Positions 8,043 through 17,960 of a DNA stretch of 37,820 nucleotides are shown here, piece by piece; position 1 is the first letter of the stretch; each line of letters starts with the position of its first letter. The DNA lies in assembly GCA_964459445.1 (NCBI GenBank), contig CAYWMP010000036.1, positions 1-37,820 on the forward strand, read 5' to 3'. This DNA is from CAYWMP01 sp964459445. GTDB lineage: Bacteria > Desulfobacterota > DSM-4660 > Desulfatiglandales > HGW-15. Position numbers and translations under genes: made by a program. The notes beneath the pieces were generated by a model. The model was not told the origin of the DNA and made no database searches. It saw only the letters and a list, made by a program, of their open reading frames with translations.

Positions 8043-9467
8043 ATGAAATACGATATTGACATCCAAACACTCCGCCACTCAATTACCCAACGACTAAACG
8101 TCGAGTCATGCAGATCCTTAATCATCATCCTATTTTTGATCTCCACACTGCTTCTTTTTCCAAACACCAAAGTTTATGGTTCACTAAGGCGTAGCCCGGT
8201 TGTCAAGGCTGTTGAGAAGGTGGGTCCGGCGGTGGTGAACATCAGCACAATCATACATGAACGTGTAAATCCGATGTTTCCCTTTTCCCGAGATGACTTT
8301 TTCAAGGATTTTTTCCCGGATCTTTTTGCAAGAGAAAGGACGAGAAGCAGCTTGGGTTCGGGCGTGATTATCGACGGCAAGGAAGGATATATCATCACCA
8401 ATCACCATGTTGTAGAGAGGGCTGCAGAGATTAAAGTCATCACTTCGGACAAAGAGGAGTATAAGGCCAGAATAGTGGGATCAGATCCCAGGTCTGATCT
8501 TGCCGTACTCCAGATCGATGTGAAGGAGAGGCTGCCCGACATTGAAATGGGAAACTCCGATGATCTCATGATCGGGGAGAGCGTGATTGCCATCGGAAAT
8601 CCCTTCGGGCTTTCCCATACAGTAACGACCGGTGTTGTGAGCGCATTAAATCGGTCCGTACGCTCTGACAAACACATATACAGGAGCTTTATTCAGACGG
8701 ATGCATCCATTAACCCAGGCAACAGCGGCGGCCCCCTGCTTAATATCGAAGGGGAACTCATCGGCATTAATACGGCTATCTATCAGAAAGCGGAAGGCAT
8801 CGGGTTTGCAATCCCGATCAACAAAGCGAGACGCATCGTTAAGGAGCTATTCAAGGCCGGTGAGGTTCGATTTCCATGGCTGGGTTTAGAATTGCAGGAT
8901 TTGACTCCGGAACTGAGGAATGCATTTGCACTTAATAAAGCGCGTTCAGGCGTGCTCATAAGCGATGTCACTCCCAATGGTCCTGCGGAAGGAGCCGGCA
9001 TCAAAAGGGGAGACATCCTTCTAAACCTGGAAAGCACGCCCATATCTACAATTGAAGAGTATCGCGAGGCCTTGGCAGAGTTTACGCCAAGTGATCCGGT
9101 TCGTCTCACTATTTTCAGGCGGGGAAATGAATTGAACTTATCGGTTCAACCCACTACCTTCCCGCAGGACCTATCTTTGGAACTTTTCTTTCGGCGCATG
9201 GGCATCAGGGTTGGAGAGATCGATGAGGCCACCAAGAAAGCATATGGGATCAAGGCTGGGTTGATGATAGAAGAGGTAAGAGGGGAGTCAGAGGCCGACA
9301 GGATCGGTTTACAGCGAGGCGATCTGTTACTCAAGATAAACAACGCTCAAGTAAATGATCTAGATCAGTTCAACAGGGCCATCAGTCATTTTCGCCACAG
9401 ATCCGCACTGACTCTCATTGTAAAGAGGGGGCCTAATGCGTATTCATTAACTCTTCCTTTTAATTAA
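8043..9467 (+). CDS. DegP/HtrA-type periplasmic serine protease
   Basis: A trypsin-like HtrA protease of 474 aa with two C-terminal PDZ domains. An N-terminal hydrophobic segment (residues 25-40) is a signal peptide or anchor. The catalytic triad is visible: H122 in 'TNHHVV', D152 in 'SDLAV', S228 in 'NPGNSGGP'. PDZ1 covers roughly residues 300-380 and PDZ2 roughly 390-474. The family degrades or refolds damaged envelope proteins. The frame opens at GTG 7980, but ATG 8043 has AAGGA seven bases upstream and gives a more normal signal peptide, so it is preferred. The TAA stop overlaps the stop of convergent purQ. Confidence 0.92.
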   Translation: MKYDIDIQTLRHSITQRLNVESCRSLIIILFLISTLLLFPNTKVYGSLRRSPVVKAVEKVGPAVVNISTIIHERVNPMFPFSRDDFFKDFFPDLFARERTRSSLGSGVIIDGKEGYIITNHHVVERAAEIKVITSDKEEYKARIVGSDPRSDLAVLQIDVKERLPDIEMGNSDDLMIGESVIAIGNPFGLSHTVTTGVVSALNRSVRSDKHIYRSFIQTDASINPGNSGGPLLNIEGELIGINTAIYQKAEGIGFAIPINKARRIVKELFKAGEVRFPWLGLELQDLTPELRNAFALNKARSGVLISDVTPNGPAEGAGIKRGDILLNLESTPISTIEEYREALAEFTPSDPVRLTIFRRGNELNLSVQPTTFPQDLSLELFFRRMGIRVGEIDEATKKAYGIKAGLMIEEVRGESEADRIGLQRGDLLLKINNAQVNDLDQFNRAISHFRHRSALTLIVKRGPNAYSLTLPFN

Positions 9468-10321
9468 TCTGAAATTCGCCCGTCCAAAATCGCCTGCCTG
9501 ACATAATCGACGGCATTCCTGAAGATCTTTATGCCGTCGCCTTCTTCAGTATCAATAGTTTTTCCTTCACGCAAAGCCGCCGCTTTTTGTCTGGTCCAAT
9601 CGGGGTGATTTGTGATGTGGTTGAAGGCTTCAGGGTGGGGCATCAGACCAAAAATTCGGCCGGTAGGATCGCAAATCCCGGCAATATCTCTCAATGATCC
9701 GTTGGGATTCAGAGGCCATTCGCCATCAGCATCTTCTCCATCCACGTCTGCATACTTCATGACCACCTGATGATTGCCAAAAAGATGGTGCATATCTTCA
9801 TCGGACGTAAAGAATTTGCCTTCACCGTGTCTTACGGGCAATTCAATCTGATTGATGCCCTTCGTGAATACACAGGGAGAATCAGGGTTAACTTGCAGGT
9901 TGACCCATGCGTCAATGTAGTTGTTTGTATCATTGGAGATGAGCGCTATGCGACGATCGTGATAATTTCTGTCGAATCCAGGCAACAGGCCGAGGTTCAC
10001 AATACTTTGGAAACCATTGCATATGCCTATAATCAATTTACCTTGTTCTATAAACCGTTCCAGCTGTTCTCCCAGATTGTATTTGATCTTTGTCGCCAGG
10101 ATGACACCGGCGCCGTGTTCATCGGCCCAAGCAAAACCACCGCCAAAGACCAAAATGTGAAAGCGGTTGAGGATTTGGTTTTGACCGGCCTTTTCTGATT
10201 CGATCAATTCATTAATGTGCATCCTCTGGGATTCAGCTCCTGCCAGCTTAAGGGAAAAATCGGTTTCATAGTCGCAATTCAACCCGTAACCCGTTAAAAT
10301 AAGCGCTCTAATGCCTTCCAT
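9464..10321 (-). CDS. purQ: Phosphoribosylformylglycinamidine synthase, glutaminase subunit
   Basis: A 285-aa class I glutamine amidotransferase supplying ammonia for the fourth step of purine synthesis (FGAR to FGAM). The nucleophile Cys is C101 in 'IIGICNGFQS' and the catalytic His and Glu are in 'GLMPHPEAFNH'. It is longer than Bacillus PurQ (about 227 aa) and resembles the glutaminase end of long PurL proteins. It follows purL by 58 bases on the same strand, and GAGG six bases before the ATG supports the start. Convergent with the HtrA gene; the two TAA stops share the sequence TTAA. Confidence 0.93.
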   Translation of the reverse strand: MEGIRALILTGYGLNCDYETDFSLKLAGAESQRMHINELIESEKAGQNQILNRFHILVFGGGFAWADEHGAGVILATKIKYNLGEQLERFIEQGKLIIGICNGFQSIVNLGLLPGFDRNYHDRRIALISNDTNNYIDAWVNLQVNPDSPCVFTKGINQIELPVRHGEGKFFTSDEDMHHLFGNHQVVMKYADVDGEDADGEWPLNPNGSLRDIAGICDPTGRIFGLMPHPEAFNHITNHPDWTRQKAAALREGKTIDTEEGDGIKIFRNAVDYVRQAILDGRISD

Positions 10322-10379
10322 TTCAATCCTCTTATTGCCAATATTCCCTGGTCAATCACCGCTCGCCATAAAAACACCA

Positions 10380-13373
10380 CTATACCAAATGACCGAAAGG
10401 TTTTTTCCATTGGGTCTTCAATTCAAAAACATCCTCTTCTAGGATTATTTGCGTTTGAGAGCCCTTCATTCGAAAAAGAGGCGTCTCCGACACATATCCT
10501 ATGTGGCCGATAGGCAGGCCCGCAAAGATCTCTTCAAAGACATCCTGATTCTTTGGATCCACGGTCACCACAAATCGTCCTGCAGATTCTGAAAAGAGTT
10601 TGTGGGTATCAGAAAGCCCCCCGGAGGAGGGGAGGGCATTCAAATCCAGGTCCATGCCCAATTCACCGCCCATGGCTACAAGGGCAAGATGAACACCCAC
10701 TCCGCCCCTGGCTATTGCATGAGCGGAAGAAAGGGTTTGCCGGAGAATGGCTTCGTGCAGAGCCAGGTAGAGAGGCCACGTCTCTTTCACATCTACTTGG
10801 GGGCAATTTAGACCGAGTTCATTCATCATTTGATAGTATTCGCTTCCCCCCAGTTCATCCTTTGTCTCCCCCAGTACATAAATCAAGTCCCCGGGGAGTT
10901 TGGCATCCATGGTGATGCAATTTTTGATGTCATCAATAACGCTTGAGACAGTGAAAAGGAGGGTCGGCAGACCTGAGATCTTTCGTCTCTCGTCAAAGGG
11001 GCCTTCCAGGTTGCCGTCAATATACATGCTGTCTTTCCCTGAAAGGAGTGGAATGCCGTAGGCAAGGCAAAAATCTTTCAGGGCCCAGTTCGATCTAACC
11101 AACTGGGCTGCCTTATATTTGCCGTCAGGATTCTGGGTGGGATCGTACTGTATAGTGGGCCAGCAAAAATTGTCCACACCCCCTAGATGCTCAGGGCTTC
11201 CGCCTACCGCAACAACCCTTCGCACCGCTTCATCTATGGTCACAGCGGTCATGTGATAGGTATCGATTTCAGAGTAACAGGGATTCAGGGCTTGCGTAAC
11301 GGCGATACCCCTGTTTGAACCAAGAATGGGTCTCATAACCGCCGCGTCACTCACCATGTCTCTATTCTTTCCCACAAGGGGCTTGATGACGCTACCGCCC
11401 TGCACCTCATGATCGTATTGCCTGACAATCCAGTTTTTGGCGCAGATGTTGGGGCGGGACAGTATTTCCTTTAAAAGGGCGCCAAGGCGCTTGGGCTCAC
11501 TCATTACAGGCTCTTTGAGCCCTCTTAGCTCCGGAGGAATCCATTCAGCATCAAATTCCCACTGAGGGAAATCGGATTCAAGGAAATCCATCCGAATGAG
11601 GGCACAGGTCTTGCCGGCATAGTCCAGCTGCAAGAAACCCGAATCCTTATATTCGCCAATGACCGTGCTTTCAACGGCATGTTTGGCCGATAAATCCATG
11701 AACCGCTCGAGGTGATCGGGTTTAACCGCCACCGTCATGCGTTCCTGAGATTCGGACACCCATATCTCCCACTGGTCAAGGCCCTCATATTTCAGAGGTA
11801 CCTTATCCAGGTCAACACACGCACCATTGCTAAACCTTGCAGACTCTCCTATGGAGGAGGATAAGCCCCCGCCTCCATTGTCGGTGATAAATGATACGAG
11901 GCCTTCGTCCCTTGCTTCAAGGAGGAAATCGTGCATCTTTTTCTGGGTATAGGGGTCGCCTATTTGGACATGCCCGGCCGGAGTCTGTTCGCCGTAGGTC
12001 TCTGAAGCGGCGGTTACACCGTGTATCCCGTCTTTCCCCACCCTTCCACCTGACATGAGGATCAAATCGCCGGCTTGGGTGGTCTTATTCTCAGACCATT
12101 TGCCGTGGATCTTTGCAGGCATCAGGCCCAAGGCTGTCACAAATACCAGACATTTTCCCAGGAAGCTCTTATCAAAGAAAAGGTGGCCGAAAGGGGTGGG
12201 TACACCGCTCTTATTCCCACCATCCTTAACACCTTCGATAACCCCATCGAGCAGGCGCCGGGGGTGAAGATGGGGTTTCAGTTCATAATTATAGTCCCGA
12301 GGACCCACACAATAACCGTACATTCCCAGAATCAACTTTGAGCCCAATCCGGTCCCCATGGGATCCCTGTAGATCCCGACAATACCGGTCAGCGAGCCGC
12401 CATAGGCCTCCATGTTTGAAGGGCTATTATGGGTTTCGCCGGTTATCACATAGTTATGGTCATCGTCGAACTTCGCAACCCCGGCATTGTCCCAGAGGAC
12501 TGAAACAACCCAATCCTTCTGGTCTTTGAGCTTAAGCGTGGGGGCCTCAATACAGGTCTTGAACAGGTTGTCCACGGTTTCTTCCTGTCCGGTTGCCATA
12601 TCACGGTATCTGAAAAGCCCCTTGAAGGTATTGTGATTACAATGATCGCTCCTAGCCTGGGAGATGTATTCCAGTTCAACATCCGTAGGCAAAGTCAGGC
12701 CGCACTTCTGCCTCTCTACCAGAACGTCTTCCTGCAAAAAATACTTTCGGATAACAGGAATATCGCTGTCCTGTAGAGCAAGGTTTCTTTCAATGGAAAT
12801 GTTCTTGAGTTCTTTGTCCGATCCGATGTCAATAAAATTAACCTCAGGCTTGTGATTGAGGATCACTTTTGAAACGATGTATCCAATGCCCTCCTCGGGA
12901 TCCCAATTTGCCTTCGAATAGACTCTCCATTGTTGGATAATGTCGTTGGCGAGGATTTCACGGGCAATGACATGAACCTGATCTTCGGTAAGCTCGCCTT
13001 TGATAACGCACAACTTTGAGGTATAGACCGCTTCATGGGGCCTGAACCTTATCTTGAGAAAATCCTCTATGGCTTCTTGTGCCGTGCTGCCTGCCGTGTC
13101 TCTCACACCGGGTCGGAATCCTATCCAGACGGCCCAGTCAATATTTCGGGCCAGAGGAGAAAAGGACGATTCCTCTGTGACCGGATTCGTAAAAATGCGG
13201 GTTCGGATTTCTTTTAATTGCTCATCTTGGATATCGGCATCAATGGTCAAAACGCGTATGACCCGGATGTCCTCAACGCCAAATCCAAAATAGTCAATGG
13301 CCTTACCCTTGATATCTGCCCCTACTGCGTCCTTTAAGTGGCTTTTCAGCCCTATTTCCAACCGTGCAACCAT
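10380..13373 (-). CDS. purL: Phosphoribosylformylglycinamidine synthase with PurS-like N-terminus
   Basis: A 997-aa FGAM synthetase. Residues 1 to about 75 and about 80 to 160 each look like a PurS-type small domain: the first starts 'MVARLEIGLKSHLKDAVG', the second contains 'GFRPGVRDTAGSTAQEAI'. The ATP-dependent catalytic part follows, with 'SQARSDHCNHNTFKG', 'VITGETHNSPSNMEAYGG' and 'GGVGVHLALVAMGGE'. The enzyme converts FGAR, ATP and ammonia to FGAM using PurQ as glutaminase. Tandem PurS domains fused to PurL make separate PurS unnecessary. It is transcribed ahead of purQ and is divergent from the AAA+ ATPase gene. Confidence 0.93.
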   Translation of the reverse strand: MVARLEIGLKSHLKDAVGADIKGKAIDYFGFGVEDIRVIRVLTIDADIQDEQLKEIRTRIFTNPVTEESSFSPLARNIDWAVWIGFRPGVRDTAGSTAQEAIEDFLKIRFRPHEAVYTSKLCVIKGELTEDQVHVIAREILANDIIQQWRVYSKANWDPEEGIGYIVSKVILNHKPEVNFIDIGSDKELKNISIERNLALQDSDIPVIRKYFLQEDVLVERQKCGLTLPTDVELEYISQARSDHCNHNTFKGLFRYRDMATGQEETVDNLFKTCIEAPTLKLKDQKDWVVSVLWDNAGVAKFDDDHNYVITGETHNSPSNMEAYGGSLTGIVGIYRDPMGTGLGSKLILGMYGYCVGPRDYNYELKPHLHPRRLLDGVIEGVKDGGNKSGVPTPFGHLFFDKSFLGKCLVFVTALGLMPAKIHGKWSENKTTQAGDLILMSGGRVGKDGIHGVTAASETYGEQTPAGHVQIGDPYTQKKMHDFLLEARDEGLVSFITDNGGGGLSSSIGESARFSNGACVDLDKVPLKYEGLDQWEIWVSESQERMTVAVKPDHLERFMDLSAKHAVESTVIGEYKDSGFLQLDYAGKTCALIRMDFLESDFPQWEFDAEWIPPELRGLKEPVMSEPKRLGALLKEILSRPNICAKNWIVRQYDHEVQGGSVIKPLVGKNRDMVSDAAVMRPILGSNRGIAVTQALNPCYSEIDTYHMTAVTIDEAVRRVVAVGGSPEHLGGVDNFCWPTIQYDPTQNPDGKYKAAQLVRSNWALKDFCLAYGIPLLSGKDSMYIDGNLEGPFDERRKISGLPTLLFTVSSVIDDIKNCITMDAKLPGDLIYVLGETKDELGGSEYYQMMNELGLNCPQVDVKETWPLYLALHEAILRQTLSSAHAIARGGVGVHLALVAMGGELGMDLDLNALPSSGGLSDTHKLFSESAGRFVVTVDPKNQDVFEEIFAGLPIGHIGYVSETPLFRMKGSQTQIILEEDVFELKTQWKKPFGHLV

Positions 13374-13591
13374 CTACCGCCCTCAGTTTTTTATGGGGTT
13401 CTTTTGAAGTGCTGCGATTTGCGGGTAACATTAGATTATAAGCCGAGACGAGTCAACCGGGTTCGATCGGTGTTATTAAGGTTGAAATCGCAAATACCGA
13501 TGGATATATTAATTCGTGGTATGAATTTTGCTGATTTATTAGGAATTCTAACAACTCAGGTTATCTGGACATAACAAATTAGTATGAGGGT

Positions 13592-15391
13592 ATGATGGAA
13601 CGAGATGATATGAATGACTTTGAAGGGGGCGAAAAGCTGCCTAACCAAAAAGAGTTGGAAAAGGAGTTGAGCGATTACCTGTCTAAAAAATATGGAAACC
13701 GCATCAAGATAATCTCGCCCTTTCTTTTTCCAAAAGGCCAAGAGGTCGCAACAGATGAGGAAAAGCCCGTTGAAAAAGGCGATGGGCTCCCTTCATTTGA
13801 TATGTTGCCGGAGGAGCTTGAGGCGCATCTTGATACATTCGTGATAAAACAGGATCAAGCCAAGGCCGTCTTGTCTACCAAGATTTGCACCCACTTCAAC
13901 AGGATCAAAAACCTGAAGAAGTATTCGTCAAAAAAGAAGACAGTCGGTGTGGGCATGATTAAGAACAACGTGCTCATGATCGGACCCACCGGCGTGGGTA
14001 AAACCTACATCATTAAACTCATTGCCCAAAAGCTTGGTGTTCCCTTTGTGAAGGGAGATGCGACAAAATTCAGCGAAACAGGTTATGTCGGGGGTGACGT
14101 GGAGGACCTGGTCAGAGATCTGGTCCATGAGGCTAATGATGATATGAGCCTCGCGGAGAACGGTATTATCTATGTCGATGAGATCGACAAGATTGCCTCC
14201 GCGCGGAACATCATCGGCCACGACGTGTCAAGAACCGGGGTGCAGAGGGCCTTGCTTAAACCCATGGAGGAGACAGAAGTTGATCTAAAAGTCCCCCATG
14301 ATGCCGTGTCGCAGATTCAGGCCATCGAACATTACCGGCGTACCGGTAAGAAAGAGAAAAAGGTCGTCAACACAAAGAATATTCTCTTTATCATGAGCGG
14401 CGCTTTCGGGGATCTTGCGGAAATTATTAAGAAGCGCCTTCAAAAGCAGGGGATAGGCTTTGAGGCTGACGTCAGACCGAGTGAGACTCCATGGGATATA
14501 CTAAAAGAAGTATCAGCCCAGGACATGATAGAGTTCGGTTTTGAGTCTGAATTTGTCGGTCGACTGCCGGTTATGGTTGTTTTTGATGAACTGACGAAAG
14601 AGGATCTGTTCGAAATCCTCAAAAACCCCAACAATCCCATCATTCTCAGCAAGAGGCAGGATTTCAAAGCCTATGGGATTGACATAAAGTTCGAAGATCA
14701 GGCCCTGATGAAGATAGCCGGGATGGCCGTCAAGGAGAAAACAGGGGCGCGCGGTCTTGTGGGCGCCATGGAGAAAGTCCTGGTAGGGTTTGAGAAGGTG
14801 CTTCCTTCTACCGATATTAAAAAATTAGTGGTCACACCGGAACTCGTGGATGCTCCGGAAGCTGAATTGGCCGCTCTAAAACACAATCCTGATGAGCCCA
14901 AAAAACTTGAAAGGTTCGATAAGGCTTCGCGACAGGAAATAGAAACGATTATGGCGTTCATATCAAGCAGGGAAAAGGACTTCCGCCAGAAATCCGGTCT
15001 CGATATTTATGAGAAAAGGATTGAGCTCATAGCCGGGATGTACCTCAACAACACGTCGGATATTAATACGGCATTCGAAGATTTTACTGACATGTACAAT
15101 CAGGTCAAAATGGAAGAGGCTTCCCTATTTGACAAACTTGAAGTGAACGTGTCCTTTGATGAAAGTGCCGTTGACGAACTCATCAAGCAAGCTATTGAGA
15201 CAGGGCAGGAAGCGGGACCGTTGGCCTTCCAAATGGCCAAGAGGCTTGAATACGGCTTGAAACTCGTAAAAGATCGATCCGGCATGATGAATTTTGTCAT
15301 TAATGCAGAAGCCGTAACGGATATGGATAGATTTATCAACGGACTTGTGAAAAAGTACTACCGTGAAGATTGCGGTGATTCCTGCGATTGA
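13592..15391 (+). CDS. ClpX-like AAA+ ATPase without zinc finger
   Basis: A 599-aa AAA+ protein close to ClpX in its core. Walker A 'GPTGVGKT' is at 131-138, the pore loop 'GYVG' at 164-167, Walker B 'IIYVDEID' at 192-199, the arginine finger in 'EFVGR' (R324) and sensor 2 in 'GARGL' (385-389). An 'IGF' tripeptide at 288-290 sits where ClpX has its ClpP-docking loop. The ClpX N-terminal zinc-binding domain is absent; about 70 charged residues stand there instead. After the AAA module comes an unusual extension of about 190 residues. Likely an unfoldase, perhaps for ClpP; its substrate is unknown. GAGG lies just before the ATGATG start. Confidence 0.85.
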   Translation: MMERDDMNDFEGGEKLPNQKELEKELSDYLSKKYGNRIKIISPFLFPKGQEVATDEEKPVEKGDGLPSFDMLPEELEAHLDTFVIKQDQAKAVLSTKICTHFNRIKNLKKYSSKKKTVGVGMIKNNVLMIGPTGVGKTYIIKLIAQKLGVPFVKGDATKFSETGYVGGDVEDLVRDLVHEANDDMSLAENGIIYVDEIDKIASARNIIGHDVSRTGVQRALLKPMEETEVDLKVPHDAVSQIQAIEHYRRTGKKEKKVVNTKNILFIMSGAFGDLAEIIKKRLQKQGIGFEADVRPSETPWDILKEVSAQDMIEFGFESEFVGRLPVMVVFDELTKEDLFEILKNPNNPIILSKRQDFKAYGIDIKFEDQALMKIAGMAVKEKTGARGLVGAMEKVLVGFEKVLPSTDIKKLVVTPELVDAPEAELAALKHNPDEPKKLERFDKASRQEIETIMAFISSREKDFRQKSGLDIYEKRIELIAGMYLNNTSDINTAFEDFTDMYNQVKMEEASLFDKLEVNVSFDESAVDELIKQAIETGQEAGPLAFQMAKRLEYGLKLVKDRSGMMNFVINAEAVTDMDRFINGLVKKYYREDCGDSCD

Positions 15392-15618
15392 TATATAAGA
15401 GTACCTTGCGGTGTGAATCCCATTTATAAAAATACCATGTAATGCCCGCGAAGAGCTTCGTTGTTTTTGCCGTCGAACCCTTGAAGATTTTTCCGGGACA
15501 CAATACCAGGCAGCGCCCTCCTTGTTTTGGTTTCATTGCCAAGAACCATCAAGTCCCTTTTCACCCGCGCCGGGTTGCGTAGTGGGTAGTTTAAAATGAA
15601 AGAACTTAGAGACGACCT

Positions 15619-16815
15619 ATGATAGGAATATCGAAACTATATTGCGGGACGGTCGAGCCTTCCGACGCCATTCGCTATGGAAGACGCTCTAAAGACCTGC
15701 CATCTCATCTTTTGCAGTTCTCCGTTGACAAGAAACCGGTGGTGGTCTGGAATGTCACAAGGGCATGCAATCTCAAGTGCGTGCATTGCTATGCCCATGC
15801 GGTGGAGGAGAGCCACGAACGGGAACTCTCTCATGAAGAGGGAGTTGCCTTGATCGATGATCTCGCGGAATTTGGGGTGCCTGTTATCCTTTTTTCGGGT
15901 GGAGAACCCCTTGTCCGAAAAGACCTGGTTGACCTGGCCAGCTATGCAACGAGAAAAGGTATGAGAGCGGTCATTTCAACAAACGGGACATTGATCACAG
16001 AAGAAAAGGCTCAAGAGCTCAAAAAAGTGGGCCTGTCCTATGTGGGCGTCAGCCTCGATGGACTTGAAGTGGTGAATGATCGGTTTCGTGGTAAAAAGGG
16101 TGCGTTTAGGGATGCCCTGGCGGGCATCAGGAATTGTCAGAAGGCGGGGCTTAAAGTAGGATTAAGATTCACCATAAACCGTCTGAACATGGACGAAGTC
16201 CCTCGCATCTTTGATCTTCTTGAAGAACTTGATATCCCAAGAGTCTGCTTTTATCATCTTGTCTATGCCGGTCGAGGGTCAACACTCGTGGAGGAGGACC
16301 TGAGTCATGAACAAAGCCGCCAGGTGGTTGATCTCATTATGGACAGGACCAAGGATCTTCATGAGCGCGGGATTCCAAAGGAGGTCCTGACTGTCGATAA
16401 TCATGCAGATGGCCCCTATCTCTATCTCAAAATGGTCGAGGAAGGGAATCCCAGGGCAGAAGAAGTCCTCAGTCTCCTCAAAATGAACGAGGGGAACAAT
16501 TCCGGTAGAGGCATCGGATGCATTAGCTGGAACGGCGATGTCCATGCGGATCAGTTTTGGAGGCACTACAGTTTTGGAAATATTCTTAAGAAGCCCTTTA
16601 GCCGGATATGGACGGATCTTTCCAACGACCTAATGGCAAAGCTCAAGGAGAAAAAGAAGCACGTAAAGGGTCGCTGCGCGACTTGTCAATGGCTAGACAT
16701 CTGCGGCGGTAATTTTAGGGTCAGGGCCGAAGCGGTGACTGGTGATATTTGGGCCCCTGATCCTGCCTGCTATTTATCCGATGAGGAGATTGCAAAAGAG
16801 TCTGAAGCGAAATAA
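15619..16815 (+). CDS. ahbC: 12,18-didecarboxysiroheme deacetylase (radical SAM)
   Basis: A 398-aa radical SAM/SPASM enzyme of the alternative heme pathway. The radical SAM cysteines are C50, C54 and C57 in 'TRACNLKCVHCYAH', and a C-terminal cysteine cluster ('GRCATCQWLDICGGN' and 'DPACYL') would bind a second Fe-S centre. The N-terminus 'MIGISKLYCGTVEPSDA' is characteristic of AhbC. The enzyme removes two acetate side chains from 12,18-didecarboxysiroheme to give Fe-coproporphyrin III. It starts the cluster ahbC-hemB-ahbD-ahbA, so the assignment is supported by neighbours. Ribosome site weak. Confidence 0.88.
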   Translation: MIGISKLYCGTVEPSDAIRYGRRSKDLPSHLLQFSVDKKPVVVWNVTRACNLKCVHCYAHAVEESHERELSHEEGVALIDDLAEFGVPVILFSGGEPLVRKDLVDLASYATRKGMRAVISTNGTLITEEKAQELKKVGLSYVGVSLDGLEVVNDRFRGKKGAFRDALAGIRNCQKAGLKVGLRFTINRLNMDEVPRIFDLLEELDIPRVCFYHLVYAGRGSTLVEEDLSHEQSRQVVDLIMDRTKDLHERGIPKEVLTVDNHADGPYLYLKMVEEGNPRAEEVLSLLKMNEGNNSGRGIGCISWNGDVHADQFWRHYSFGNILKKPFSRIWTDLSNDLMAKLKEKKKHVKGRCATCQWLDICGGNFRVRAEAVTGDIWAPDPACYLSDEEIAKESEAK

Positions 16816-16913
16816 CCATTCTTTCGGTAGTTTCCAAATGGCGAATGACCAACACCACACAACGGACCACTGACAACCTACGACAGAGAAATGACTAACG
16901 AAAGGATAGATTT

Positions 16914-17860
16914 ATGAAGATCCGCCCCCGTCGTCTAAGACAATCCCCGACAATCAGAGATATGGTTCGAGAGACAAGTCTTTCAACAAAGAATTTCATA
17001 TACCCTTTGTTCGTAAAGCATGGAGAAAACGCAAAAGATCCCATCCCCTCCATGCCCGGCCAATATCATTTTTCCGTGGATACCATTTTAAGCGAGGTAG
17101 AAGAGGCATGGACTTTGGGGGTCCCGGCCATTATTCTTTTCGGTCTGCCCGATAGGAAGGATGCAACGGGGAGCAGGTCTTATGCGGACGATGGTGTCGT
17201 GCAAAGGGCGATTTCTGCCATAAAGGCGAGGGTTCCTGAAATGGTCGTCATGACGGATGTGTGCCTTTGCGAATACACGGATCATGGACACTGCGGAATC
17301 ATAAAGGATGGCGAGGTTGATAATGATTCGACCCTTGAATTGCTTGCCCGCCAGGCGGTCAGCCATGCCCAAGCAGGCGCCGATTTCGTTGCGCCATCCG
17401 ACATGATGGATGGTCGTGTCGCCGCTATTCGAAAAGCCCTCGATCACAATCGGTTTGAGAATACAGGCATCCTTTCCTATGCCGTGAAGTATGCTTCGGG
17501 TTTTTACGGCCCCTTTAGGGAGGCGGCTGATTCGGCACCCCAATTCGGCGACAGGGCCGGATATCAGATGGACCCGGCAAATGCTATGGAGGCAATAAAG
17601 GAGGCCAATTTGGATATGGAAGAGGGGGCCGATATGATTATGGTAAAGCCCGCGCTCCCCTATCTGGATATCCTCAGGGGCGTGCGAGAAAAATGCTTAC
17701 TGCCGCTTGCGGCTTATAATGTGAGCGGCGAATACGCCATGGTCAAAGCGGCTGAGGAAAAGGGTTGGATTGACGGACCTCGAGTCATGATGGAACTGCT
17801 GCTTTCCATAAAGCGGGCTGGCGCGGATTTGATCTTAACCTATTTTGCAAAGGACGCTGC
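16914..17860 (+). CDS. hemB: Porphobilinogen synthase, 3' end lost in gap
   Basis: Delta-aminolevulinate dehydratase: condenses two 5-aminolevulinates to porphobilinogen, the common tetrapyrrole precursor. The two active-site lysines are K192 in 'SYAVKYASGFYGPF' and K245 in 'MIMVKPALPYLD' (Schiff base). C117, C119 and C127 in 'DVCLCEYTDHGHC' form a zinc site, so this is the zinc-dependent type. 315 residues are present, ending 'ILTYFAKDA', where the family normally ends within about 10 residues. The sequence then runs into 100 N; it should not be read as fused to the radical SAM gene beyond the gap. Confidence 0.93.
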
Positions 17861-17960
17861 NNNNNNNNNNNNNNNNNNNNNNNNNNNNNNNNNNNNNNNN
17901 NNNNNNNNNNNNNNNNNNNNNNNNNNNNNNNNNNNNNNNNNNNNNNNNNNNNNNNNNNNN
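17861..17960. other. Assembly gap of 100 N
   Basis: Exactly 100 undetermined bases, the conventional placeholder for a gap of unknown length. The missing DNA must hold the last codons of hemB and roughly the first 10-30 codons of ahbD. Any reading frame across it is artificial. Confidence 0.98.
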
